Positions 44,997 to 55,332 of a DNA stretch of 64,000 nt are shown here, in pieces. The first letter of the stretch is position 1, and every line of letters begins with the position of its first letter. The translations under genes and the position numbers were made by a program. Source of the DNA: Actinocatenispora sp963815125 (GTDB lineage Bacteria; Actinomycetota; Actinomycetes; Mycobacteriales; Micromonosporaceae). The DNA is taken from NCBI GenBank assembly GCA_963815125.1, contig CAWFFM010000004.1:124001-188000 (forward strand), in the 5' to 3' direction. The notes under the pieces were generated by a model. That model was not told the DNA's origin and did not search any database. It worked only from the letters and a program-made list of their open reading frames with translations.

Positions 44997-45533
44997 ATGG
45001 AAGTGCACGTGGCCAGACACGGTAACGACGCGGTGGACGGCGGGAACCCGCCGGCGGGTACGAGGGCGCCGGCCGACCCGGCGCCAGCTGACCCGGCGCC
45101 GGCCGACTCGGTGCCGGCCGACTCGGTGCCGGCCGGGACCGCTCCGGCCGGCCGGACCGTACCGGCCGCTGACACCGCGCCGGCCGCTGCGGGGCCGAGC
45201 GGGTCGCGGGTGGGGCCGGCGGTACGACGCGGTGCCCGGGCCGGCTGGCAGGGTGTCACCCACGCACGTACGTACCTGGCCCGGCTCATCTCGCTGGTGG
45301 CGCTGGTGGCGGCGCTGCTACTGGGTCTGGGTGCGGTACTGGTCGGCTTCGGCGCCAACCCACACAACGTCATCGTCGACTGGGTGGTGTCGGCGGCCAA
45401 CCGGCTGGACGGTCCGTTCAGCGATCTGTTCACCTTCCCGGACCACGTGAAGCAGGTGCTGGTCGACTGGGTGATCGCGGCGGTGGCGTATCTCGCGGCC
45501 GGCGGTATCCTCAGCCGGCTGATTCGTCCGTGA
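44997..45533 (+). CDS. small membrane protein with Pro/Ala-Asp repeats
   Basis: 178 residues. The N-terminal ~75 residues contain short tandem repeats of the type PADSVPAD/PADPAPAD. A basic stretch follows, then two hydrophobic helices (~100-125 and ~150-172) separated by a soluble loop (NRLDGPFSDLFTFPDH). The hydrophobic half resembles small actinobacterial proteins of unknown function encoded near secA. A GTG at 44982 would add five residues. No function is assignable. Confidence 0.7.
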   Translation: MEVHVARHGNDAVDGGNPPAGTRAPADPAPADPAPADSVPADSVPAGTAPAGRTVPAADTAPAAAGPSGSRVGPAVRRGARAGWQGVTHARTYLARLISLVALVAALLLGLGAVLVGFGANPHNVIVDWVVSAANRLDGPFSDLFTFPDHVKQVLVDWVIAAVAYLAAGGILSRLIRP

Positions 45534-45785
45534 CGCTGTGGAATGATCTAGTGTCGTGAAGTCACTACGTAGCGCGATTCCGCGATCAACCGGATGAGTT
45601 AGCTAAAATTGTCCGGTTCGGTCGACGATCTACCGGCGCGGGTGTGCCGCTATGGGCACACCCTGCCTACGATGGTCGCCTGAGTGCAGGTGCGCGGCGG
45701 CGTCCGGCAGGCCCGGGGCACCGGTGGGCGCCGACACCACAGCGAACGATGTCGCCTGAGAACAGCCCCCAGGGAGCGTTGAGAA
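45534..45785 (+). promoter_or_regulatory. secA upstream region with hairpin
   Basis: The AT-rich stretch 45541-45615 probably holds the secA promoter. A hairpin GGGTGTGCC/GGCACACCC (45640-45648 with 45655-45663, 6-nt loop) follows. It could end the preceding transcript or lie in the secA leader. AGGGAG precedes the GTG start. Confidence 0.5.
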
Positions 45786-48734
<2,949 letters not shown>

Positions 48735-48762
48735 CATCCCGGGTGGCGGGCCCGATCCGTCG

Positions 48763-48798
48763 ACGGCCACGGCGCAGAACGCATTGCGCCGTGGCCGT
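48763..48798 (+). terminator. secA terminator
   Basis: A perfect 14-bp stem ACGGCCACGGCGCA/TGCGCCGTGGCCGT (48763-48776 with 48785-48798) with an 8-nt loop lies 28 bp after the secA stop. Confidence 0.9.
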
Positions 48799-48879
48799 TC
48801 GCCCTGTCCGGCGCCGGTACCGGACGGACGGGGTGCCCGGTACCGCGGTCGGGGACATGTGGGGACCGTGACGGACAGC

Positions 48880-48885
48880 TAATCT
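48880..48885 (+). promoter_or_regulatory. -10 element before degenerate Nudix gene
   Basis: TAATCT ends 6 nt before the GTG at 48892. This supports leaderless initiation there rather than at the GTG at 48886. Confidence 0.45.
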
Positions 48886-48891
48886 GTGCCG

Positions 48892-49371
48892 GTGCTGCGT
48901 ACCCCTCTACTGGTCGTGGTGTTCCCGTTCCGCGTCTCGTCGTGGAGCGGGGTGGAGTACTGCCTGCTGCGGGGCACGGGTACGGACGGGCACTGGCAGG
49001 GCATCGCCGGTGGGGGTGACGGTTCCGCCTCCCCGGGCGGTACGGCCCGCCAGGTGTTGCGGGACGCGGCGGGTGTCGCGCCGGACGCCCCCTTGTACCC
49101 GCTGCAGTCGATGGACACGGTGCCGGTGACGAGCCTCCGCGAGCCAGGTGACTGGCCGGGTGACCTGTACGCGGTGCCCCGGTACACGTTTGCGGTGGAC
49201 GTCGGCGACCAGGGCTTCGGACCCGTCGACGGGTACCCGGACTGTGCCTGGGCGGATTATCCGACGGCGTACGGCTCCCTGCGCCATCAGCTGTACCAGC
49301 ACGCCCTCTGGGAGCTGCACGAGCGCATCTACCGGCATCATCTGGTCCACCCGGCGCCGGTCGGCGGTTGA
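48892..49371 (+). CDS. Nudix-like protein with degenerate Nudix box
   Basis: 159 residues. The overall Nudix-like pattern is visible: beta strands near the start (LVVVFPFRVSSWSGVEYCLL), then GGGDGSASPGGTARQVLRDA with AGV at the Nudix-box position. The glutamates that bind metal in GX5EX7REUXEEXGU are replaced by Ser/Gly/Arg/Asp. It may therefore be non-hydrolytic, a binding protein or a decaying enzyme. The C-terminal half is Trp/Tyr/His-rich (ALWELHERIYRHHLVH). Family assignment is tentative. Confidence 0.65.
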   Translation: MLRTPLLVVVFPFRVSSWSGVEYCLLRGTGTDGHWQGIAGGGDGSASPGGTARQVLRDAAGVAPDAPLYPLQSMDTVPVTSLREPGDWPGDLYAVPRYTFAVDVGDQGFGPVDGYPDCAWADYPTAYGSLRHQLYQHALWELHERIYRHHLVHPAPVGG

Positions 49372-49699
49372 CGCCGGCCGTGCCGGCGGCCGATGGTGTC
49401 GGATGGCCGTCAGTCGGCACCGCGTGCTGTCGACAACCGCCGCCGCCGCGCTGACCAGCTAGTTTAGTGATCAGAATGAAAAAAGCCGGCCATTCCCGTG
49501 TCGAAGATCAACAACTCGGGTACCCCGGAACGGTGCGGCGTGGCCTTCGTGTGCCGAAAATGGGGTTAGCCTGAGATCACTCTTGGAATAAGAGTGTCGC
49601 GGATACTTGCACCGTGATGCGACACTCCATTGTGGAACACGAAGACGCAGCGACAGGTGGGAGCGCCGAGCGGTAACGACGTGGGAGGAGGTGTCCGCG
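49372..49699 (+). promoter_or_regulatory. sepF-paralogue upstream region with hairpin
   Basis: A 328-bp AT-richer region. CACTCTT/AAGAGTG (49578-49584 with 49590-49596) forms a 7-bp hairpin with a 5-nt loop. No credible gene is present. It is probably the promoter and leader of the sepF-like gene. Confidence 0.5.
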
Positions 49700-50062
49700 A
49701 TGGCGGCAGTGCACAGGTCACGGTCCTGGCTGGGACTCAACGAGGACGAGCAGCTGGACGAGCCCCGGCTGGCTCCGGTGGAGTCACTGCCGACGGCGGA
49801 GGCCGCCGAACCGGTCGACCGGCGGATCGCCACGATCCACCTGACCAGCTTCCATCAGGCCCGCACCGTTGGTGAACGGTTCCGCGAAGGTATCCCCGTG
49901 GTGATGGACCTGTCCGGGATGGACGATGCCGGCGCCAAGCGGGTGGTCGACTTCGCCTCGGGCCTGGTCTTCGGGCTGCGCGGTGGAATGGACCGGATCG
50001 CACCTCGGGTGTTCCTGGTCATGCCCGCTGGCACCGAACTGACCCGCGCCACCCGGGGCTGA
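49700..50062 (+). CDS. SepF family cell-division protein (paralogue)
   Basis: 120 residues. A flexible acidic N-terminus (1-40) is followed by the SepF core (~40-120): ATIHLTSFHQARTVGERFRE, VVMDLSGMDDAGAKRVVDFA and SGLVFGLRGGMDRIAPRVFL. SepF tethers FtsZ to the membrane. The divisome SepF is normally encoded beside ftsZ; here the gene stands alone, so it is probably a SepF2/SepF3-type paralogue. GGAGGAGGTG precedes the start; a GTG three codons upstream is possible. A strong terminator follows. Confidence 0.88.
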   Translation: MAAVHRSRSWLGLNEDEQLDEPRLAPVESLPTAEAAEPVDRRIATIHLTSFHQARTVGERFREGIPVVMDLSGMDDAGAKRVVDFASGLVFGLRGGMDRIAPRVFLVMPAGTELTRATRG

Positions 50063-50102
50063 TCTGCCGCGTCGCGCGACCGTTCTCTCCTGTTCCACCA
50101 TT

Positions 50103-50146
50103 GTCCTGCCCGCCCGCACCGGTCGTCCGGTACGGGCGGGCAGGAC
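50103..50146 (+). terminator. terminator after sepF-like gene
   Basis: A perfect 14-bp stem GTCCTGCCCGCCCG/CGGGCGGGCAGGAC (50103-50116 with 50133-50146) with a 16-nt loop. Confidence 0.9.
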
Positions 50147-50543
50147 TGTGTGCAGCCGGTACAGCTCCTCTGCGGCCGGCGGTGCCATCTCGCGTCCGCA
50201 GCGGTGTCGCGCCGGTCCGACAGCGTCGCGGCACTGTCACGCGGCGTACCGGACCCGGATGTGCGTCACACAGATTGATATTTCTGCTGCATCGATGCTC
50301 AGCACGCTGACATGTTGCCCGAGCTGTACGGCACCCCAAGATCCTTGCGCGCTCAACCAGTTGTCACTACGTCTAGTAGCTACCGATTCACCTACAACTA
50401 TCAATAAAAGGACAAGCCGGCGGGGTAAAAATGCCGACCCGACCGGCTGATCCTGACTTGACGACCTGTGAACTCATCGTCAAACTGGGCCGATCGGGCG
50501 CCCGATTTATGGATACGTAGGGCAATTAGAGGAGCGCACACAC
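50147..50543 (+). promoter_or_regulatory. upstream region of glycine-rich small gene
   Basis: About 400 bp without a gene. The part at 50340-50430 is markedly AT-rich for this genome (for example CAACTATCAATAAAAG) and is a good promoter candidate. AGAGGAG lies just before the ATG at 50544. Confidence 0.45.
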
Positions 50544-50819
50544 ATGGACCTTGGTGGAATCCTGCCGCTTGACAACCTGGGCAACGCGGGTGCGGGCTCC
50601 GTCCACATCGACGGCCCCATCAGCGGTGGCGCCGGGCTCGACCTGTCGCAGGGCAGCGCTGCCGGCGGTCTGCACGTCGGCAACGTGAGCGGTGGCGGCG
50701 ACATCTCGCTGGCCGACCACAGCGCGCACCTGGGCATCGACCCGGGCACCGGTTCCCCGATCGGGCTGGGCCTTCCCGGCTCCAACGGGGCCCCCGCGGA
50801 CCTGAGCCTCGGGCTCTAA
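50544..50819 (+). CDS. glycine-rich 91-residue protein of unknown function
   Basis: 91 residues, with no charged signal peptide, membrane helix or cysteine. Alternating Gly with hydrophobic or Asp/His residues (GSVHIDGPISGGAGLDLSQG; LHVGNVSGGGDISLADHSAH) suggests a small repetitive beta structure. The AGAGGAG ribosome site, AT-rich upstream region and strong downstream terminator (50885-50927) indicate a real, single-gene transcript. No homologue can be named by eye. It could be a secreted or structural peptide exported by a non-Sec route. Confidence 0.75.
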   Translation: MDLGGILPLDNLGNAGAGSVHIDGPISGGAGLDLSQGSAAGGLHVGNVSGGGDISLADHSAHLGIDPGTGSPIGLGLPGSNGAPADLSLGL

Positions 50820-50884
50820 CTGAGCGGTACGCACAAAGTCGGACCAGTGGTCCGGCAGGACCTCGGCGGTACGCCGCCGGCTGC

Positions 50885-50927
50885 GGTTCCGGATCGTGTG
50901 TGGTGACTGCGACCGCGATCCGGAACC
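50885..50927 (+). terminator. terminator after glycine-rich gene
   Basis: GGTTCCGGATCG/CGATCCGGAACC (50885-50896 with 50916-50927), a perfect 12-bp stem with a 19-nt loop. Confidence 0.8.
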
Positions 50928-51164
50928 TCCGCAGTGGCAGGACCGTACCGGTTTCTGCGGCTGTGGCGGGCACCATGGTCCGTTGCCGGCCACTGGCGCG
51001 ATCAGTGTGGTTGTCTGACACTTTGTACCGATCGGCCGCCACCACGGTGGCGGGTGCCACCGGAACACGGTGCCCGCTGGAACATCGTGGGCACGGTGGC
51101 CGGGTGGCGGTGTCGTGGCATGGTCCGGTTCTCTACGCCGGGCCAGGTCGCCTCCGACCACCCG

Positions 51165-51182
51165 TTACTTTGACGAAAGTGA
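51165..51182 (+). promoter_or_regulatory. inverted repeat before ABC exporter genes
   Basis: TTACTTTGACGAAAGTGA is an 18-bp dyad with one mismatched pair, ending 7 bp before the ATG of the ATPase gene. Its position fits a TetR-type operator, but no regulator gene adjoins. The ~240 bp further upstream hold no gene. Confidence 0.5.
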
Positions 51183-51189
51183 CGGCTTC

Positions 51190-52182
51190 ATGCGGGACGC
51201 ACCGGCGATCGAAGTACGCAACCTCTGCAAGGTGTTCGGTCGTAAGTACGCGGTCAACAGGCTGAACTTCGCCGTACAGCCGGGCGAGATCTTCGCGCTG
51301 CTCGGCCGCAACGGCGCCGGCAAGTCCACCACGATGAAGATGCTCAGCACGCTGATGCTGCCCAGCGGCGGCCAGGCCCTGGTGGCCGGGTACGACACGG
51401 TCCGCGAGCCGCGTGAGGTCCGCTACCGCATCGGTGTGGTGTTCCAGGACAGCACCCTCGACACCCAGCTCACCGTCGAGGAGAACCTGCGCTTCCACGC
51501 CACCCTGTACGGCACGCCGCAGCGCCACCTGGCCGAACGCATCGACTACGCGCTGCGCCTACTCGGTCTGGTGCCGCACCGGCAGGCGCTGGTGGCAAAG
51601 CTGTCCGGTGGCCTGGCCCGACGGCTGGAGATCGTCCGGGCGCTGCTGCACAAACCCAAGATCCTCTTCCTGGACGAGCCGAGCCTCGGTCTGGACCCGC
51701 CCACCCGTACCCGGCTGTGGCAGGAGATCCGGCACCTGCGGGAACGCGACGGGCTCACCGTGCTGATGACCACCCACTACATGGACGAGGTCGAGCACGT
51801 CGACCGGTTGGCCATCGTCAACGCCGGCGAACTCGTCGCCATCGACACCCCGGCCCGGTTGAAGGCCGCCGTCGGTCTGGACCGCATCCGGCTCAGCACC
51901 ACCAACAACGCGCTGGCCCTGCGCCAGCTGGTGGCGGCGGACATCCCGGCCTGGGCGGAGAACGACGTCCTGGTCTGCTGCGTACCCGACGCCGAACGGG
52001 GTGTCGGACGCCTGCTCAGTCTGATCGACGTCCCGGCCACCATGATCACGGTCCAGCGGCCCAGCCTCGACGACGTGTTCGTGCACTTCACCGAGCAGGC
52101 GATGGCCCGCGAGATGGCCGAAGCGATGGAGTCGTCCGGCAGTGGCGGGGCGCACCGCAACCGGCGACAGGCGCGTACGTGA
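51190..52182 (+). CDS. ABC transporter ATP-binding protein (DrrA-like)
   Basis: 330 residues. Walker A GRNGAGKST, signature LSGGLARRLEI, Walker B ILFLDEPSLGLDP and the switch His in TTHYMDEVEH are intact. The DrrA-type C-terminal region (VPATMITVQRPSLDDVFVHF) follows the ATPase domain. It powers export by the adjacent ABC-2 permease; drug or lipid export is typical. The start is placed by homology; the site before it is weak. The stop overlaps the permease GTG (GTGA). Confidence 0.95.
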   Translation: MRDAPAIEVRNLCKVFGRKYAVNRLNFAVQPGEIFALLGRNGAGKSTTMKMLSTLMLPSGGQALVAGYDTVREPREVRYRIGVVFQDSTLDTQLTVEENLRFHATLYGTPQRHLAERIDYALRLLGLVPHRQALVAKLSGGLARRLEIVRALLHKPKILFLDEPSLGLDPPTRTRLWQEIRHLRERDGLTVLMTTHYMDEVEHVDRLAIVNAGELVAIDTPARLKAAVGLDRIRLSTTNNALALRQLVAADIPAWAENDVLVCCVPDAERGVGRLLSLIDVPATMITVQRPSLDDVFVHFTEQAMAREMAEAMESSGSGGAHRNRRQART

Positions 52183-53639
52183 GCGACGACGGTTCCTCGA
52201 GCGTCTACTCGTCCCGGACCCGGCGCGACGGCCAACAGCCCGGCGGTACGGCCATCCGCCGGTCCCTGTTCGACCGCGGCAACGCAGATGGCGCGGACCA
52301 GGCCGCGGCGCGGTCCCGGGCGGACGAGCCGATCAGCTCCCCGCCGGCCCGTCCGGTGAGCGCGCCGCCGGCCCGCCCGGTCAGTTCTCCGCCCGCCCGC
52401 CAGGTGAGCGCGCCGCCTTCCCGCCAGGTCAGCGCGCCGCCGGCCCGCCCGCCGTCCCGACGCCGGCACACCGCACCGGACGACGACGAGCCCCGCAACG
52501 TCGAGCAGCCCCGCAGCGCCCCGCAGCCCCGCGGCCGGGCGGCCACACGCGCCGGCGCCGGCTCTGGTTCCACCTACACGACATCGAGCCACGCCGCGCA
52601 GCAACGCACCACCTCCACCCACACCGCGTCGCTGCGTACGCCGTCGGGCCGGGGCTCCGCGGAGCGTGCGCCGGCGAACCGTGCGGTGTCCGCGCCGCCG
52701 GCGAACCGTGCCGTCTCCGCGCCGCCGGCCACCGGCCGTACCGCGACCCGGGAACGCTCCGCGTCGGCGGGTACGGATGTCGCCGCGGCCACCGACCGGT
52801 CCGGGGTGGTGCAGGGCTCGCACCGGCGGGAACTGCGGCTGCTGCTGGAACTACGGGTCATCGGCATGGTGGTACGGCGCGAACTGAAGCGGTACTTCCG
52901 CTCTCGCGCCAAGATCCTCTCCAGCTTCGTACAGCCGTTCTTCTTCCTGCTGATCTTCGGCTACGGGATGCGCACCCTGGTACGCACCACCGGCGGGGTC
53001 AGCTTCGAACAGTTCGTCTTCCCCGGTGTGGTCGCGATGACCGTGCTCGGCCGCGCGCTGCTCAGTGCGGTGACCATCGTGCAGGACCGGGAGTTCGGGT
53101 TCCTACGGGAGATGCTGGTGTCACCGGCCAACCGGGTCTCCATCGTGATCGGCGCGATCCTCGGTGGCGCCACCATCTCCACCATCCAGGCGGTTCTGCT
53201 GTTCCTCGGTGCACCACTGATGGGGCTGTTCCCCGGGCCGGGCACCATCGTCACGGTCCTCGCGGTGACGGCGCTGATGGCCGTCGAGGTGACCGCCCTC
53301 GGTGTGGCCCTGGCGACGTTCATCCAACGCCCGCACAGCTTCCAGGCTGTCACGCAGGCCATCACGTACCCGATGCTGGTGCTGTCCGGCGCGCTGGTGC
53401 CGCTGGCCGGGCTGCCCGCCTGGGTCGGCACCATCGCGAAGTTCAACATCTTCAGCTATTCCGTGGACGCCACCCGGCGTCTGCTGCTCGGTTCGTCGGT
53501 GTCCGCCGACCAGGGGCCGTTGACCGGCCTGACGGTGCTCGGCCATCAGCTGTCCATCACCGACGAGGTCGGGCTGTCGGTGGTCTGCACCGGGCTGTTC
53601 GTGATGATCGCCGCCTGGCGGTTCGCCAAGGTCACCTGA
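52179..53639 (+). CDS. ABC-2 permease with long disordered N-terminal extension
   Basis: 486 residues. The C-terminal ~270 residues are a normal DrrB-type ABC-2 permease with six helices. The N-terminal ~210 residues are disordered, rich in Ser/Pro/Arg/Ala, with near-repeats (ARPVSAPPARPVSSPPARQV; ANRAVSAPPANRAVSAPPA). Such an extension is unusual for ABC-2 permeases and may bind a partner or be phosphorylated. Coupled to the ATPase through GTGA. Substrate unknown. Confidence 0.92.
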   Translation: MSDDGSSSVYSSRTRRDGQQPGGTAIRRSLFDRGNADGADQAAARSRADEPISSPPARPVSAPPARPVSSPPARQVSAPPSRQVSAPPARPPSRRRHTAPDDDEPRNVEQPRSAPQPRGRAATRAGAGSGSTYTTSSHAAQQRTTSTHTASLRTPSGRGSAERAPANRAVSAPPANRAVSAPPATGRTATRERSASAGTDVAAATDRSGVVQGSHRRELRLLLELRVIGMVVRRELKRYFRSRAKILSSFVQPFFFLLIFGYGMRTLVRTTGGVSFEQFVFPGVVAMTVLGRALLSAVTIVQDREFGFLREMLVSPANRVSIVIGAILGGATISTIQAVLLFLGAPLMGLFPGPGTIVTVLAVTALMAVEVTALGVALATFIQRPHSFQAVTQAITYPMLVLSGALVPLAGLPAWVGTIAKFNIFSYSVDATRRLLLGSSVSADQGPLTGLTVLGHQLSITDEVGLSVVCTGLFVMIAAWRFAKVT

Positions 53640-53663
53640 GCCCGCCCCGGCGTGGCCGGTCCG

Positions 53664-54206
53664 TCACACGGTCTCGAAGTGGTCGCACCGCCAGCTGCCG
53701 TCCCGGTGCAGGAGATGTACGGTCAGCGCCCAGGTGCTGCGGTGGTCTGCGAGTATCACCACGATCTCCGCCGAGCCGGGCCTGGGCTCCGCGACGTGCA
53801 GGCTCTGCATCCGAACCCGTCGGGTCGGTTGCGGTGGCCCGGCCAGCTCGCGGCGCAGCCATTCTGCTCCGTCCGGGGTGGCCGTGTGCAGTAGCTGCTC
53901 CAGCGGCCGTCGGCCGTGCAGCACGTCCAGATAGGCGTTGACCAGACGCCAGGCGGCCCGTCGTGCACCGGGCGGGCCGCTGGGCGGTTGCGGCCGGGTG
54001 GGTGCCGGCTCCACCGCAAGCGGGTCGACCGCGCCGCCGGTCCAGTCGAGGGGCAGTTCCCGTACGGCGCGCAGTCGGGGACGGTTCCAGCAGGGATCGG
54101 GATCGAACGGTGGCTCGGTCTCGGGCACCGGCAGTATCCGTAGGGCTGGACGGTCTGCCGGGACGGGCCACGGTTCGAGGGGTTCGGCGGGGAGCGGGGC
54201 GGTCAT
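53664..54206 (-). CDS. Rv3235 family protein
   Basis: 180 residues. The N-terminal ~80 residues are Pro-rich and probably disordered. The C-terminal ~95 residues form a compact alpha/beta domain (AWRLVNAYLDVLHGRRPLEQ; VRMQSLHVAEPRPGSAEIVV; WRCDHFETV). The family is named from Rv3235, also found near secA/mtrAB. Function unknown. GGAGACC precedes the ATG. The upstream stretch carries three purine-rich near-repeats (CAAACG/GAAACG) on the minus strand. Confidence 0.85.
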   Translation of the reverse strand: MTAPLPAEPLEPWPVPADRPALRILPVPETEPPFDPDPCWNRPRLRAVRELPLDWTGGAVDPLAVEPAPTRPQPPSGPPGARRAAWRLVNAYLDVLHGRRPLEQLLHTATPDGAEWLRRELAGPPQPTRRVRMQSLHVAEPRPGSAEIVVILADHRSTWALTVHLLHRDGSWRCDHFETV

Positions 54207-54363
54207 CGAGGTCTCCGTTGAGGGCGAAGAGGATCGTTTCCTTGCGTTTGCCTTCGTTTGCTTCTTTTACCCTCAGATAGCTTTACACACGGTGACCCCG
54301 GCATGGGGTACCCGGAAAGTGACCGGAATGCGACAGAGTCGGTGACCCGGTGATGCGCCTGGC

Positions 54364-54615
54364 TCAGCGGTCGGTGTCGTCGACCGGTTGCCCGCCGTCC
54401 CGACCGATCAGCGGATTCTCCGCGACCCAGGCAGCGGTCTCGCTGTACTTGCGCTCGATGTACTCCTCGAGCCGGGTCCGCTCGACCCGCCACTGACCCC
54501 GCCCGCCGATCTTGATGGCCGGCAGGTCACCGCTGCGTACCAGGTGGTAGACCTGCGACTCGGTGACGTTCAGCTCCTCGGCCACCTCGGCCAACGGCAG
54601 GAACCGGGGCGGCAT
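54364..54615 (-). CDS. BldC-like/excisionase-type HTH protein
   Basis: 83 residues. A MerR-type winged HTH at ~5-55 (LPLAEVAEELNVTESQVYHL; VRSGDLPAIKIGGRGQWRVE) and a short hydrophilic tail. Proteins of this kind include BldC-like developmental regulators, and small HTH genes are common near mtrAB-secA in actinobacteria. It could also be an orphan excisionase-like regulator, since no integrase lies nearby. Confidence 0.85.
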   Translation of the reverse strand: MPPRFLPLAEVAEELNVTESQVYHLVRSGDLPAIKIGGRGQWRVERTRLEEYIERKYSETAAWVAENPLIGRDGGQPVDDTDR

Positions 54616-54769
54616 GCGGGACTCCCGTCGGTCGGTCCTCCGGCAGCGGTACCGGTCCGCCCGCAGAGCGCCGGTCCACCGCAGTCTGCTTGTACCGTAG
54701 CCCTACAGCCGACCGGCCGCGATGGTGCGGCAGGCGTCGACCGCCGGTGACGTTCTGGAGGATGTACGA

Positions 54770-55318
54770 GTGGCGACTGCTACCCAGCCGACCGTCCGGG
54801 TGTACCTGCCCGCTACCTGGGCGACACTGACCGAGCTGCATCGCACCGGCCGGCTCGACCCCGGCTCGCCCGACGCCGGTCCGGCGGTCGGCCCCGGCAC
54901 CGGCCACGCCGTCACCGCGGGCCTGCGGGAGTGGTACATCGAGGGTGACGACGAGGAGTTGGAGTACGCGGCCTTCACCCGGGCCGCGCAGGCCGCGCTG
55001 GAACTGCTCCGGGCCGACGACGCGGTACCCCGTCGGCGCGTGGTGATCTCCGTGGACCTCCCGGCGGCGCAGGTCACCCCGGCGGGCAGCGAACTGGGCG
55101 ACAGCACCGTACGGATCGGTGCCCCGGTCGACCTGTCGGTGGTGGCCGCCCTGCACTGCGACGGCGAGGAGGCCGTACCTGCGGTGACGGAGGCCGTCGC
55201 GGTGGTCGCCGAGGCCGCGGCCGGTGACCCGGACGCGCAGTTCACTGTGGACTCCGCCGAGGATCACGAGCTGGAGTGGTACGACACGACGGAACTCGAG
55301 CAGCTCGTCGCCGACTGA
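54770..55318 (+). CDS. DUF6912 family protein
   Basis: 182 residues. VRVYLPATWATLTELHRTGR, HAVTAGLREWYIEGDDEELE and YAAFTRAAQAALELL are characteristic of the actinobacterial DUF6912 family (function unknown; cytosolic). GTG start with GGAGG 8 nt upstream; an earlier start at 54722 would add an atypical N-terminus. It converges with the next gene; both stop codons lie within one 18-bp palindrome. Confidence 0.85.
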   Translation: MATATQPTVRVYLPATWATLTELHRTGRLDPGSPDAGPAVGPGTGHAVTAGLREWYIEGDDEELEYAAFTRAAQAALELLRADDAVPRRRVVISVDLPAAQVTPAGSELGDSTVRIGAPVDLSVVAALHCDGEEAVPAVTEAVAVVAEAAAGDPDAQFTVDSAEDHELEWYDTTELEQLVAD

Positions 55319-55332
55319 CCCGGCCGGGTCAG
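55315..55332. terminator. 18-bp palindrome spanning two convergent stop codons
   Basis: CTGACCCGGCCGGGTCAG is a perfect palindrome containing the TGA of the plus-strand gene (55316-55318) and the TGA of the minus-strand gene (55329-55331). The very short loop makes it a compact bidirectional terminator candidate. Confidence 0.6.
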
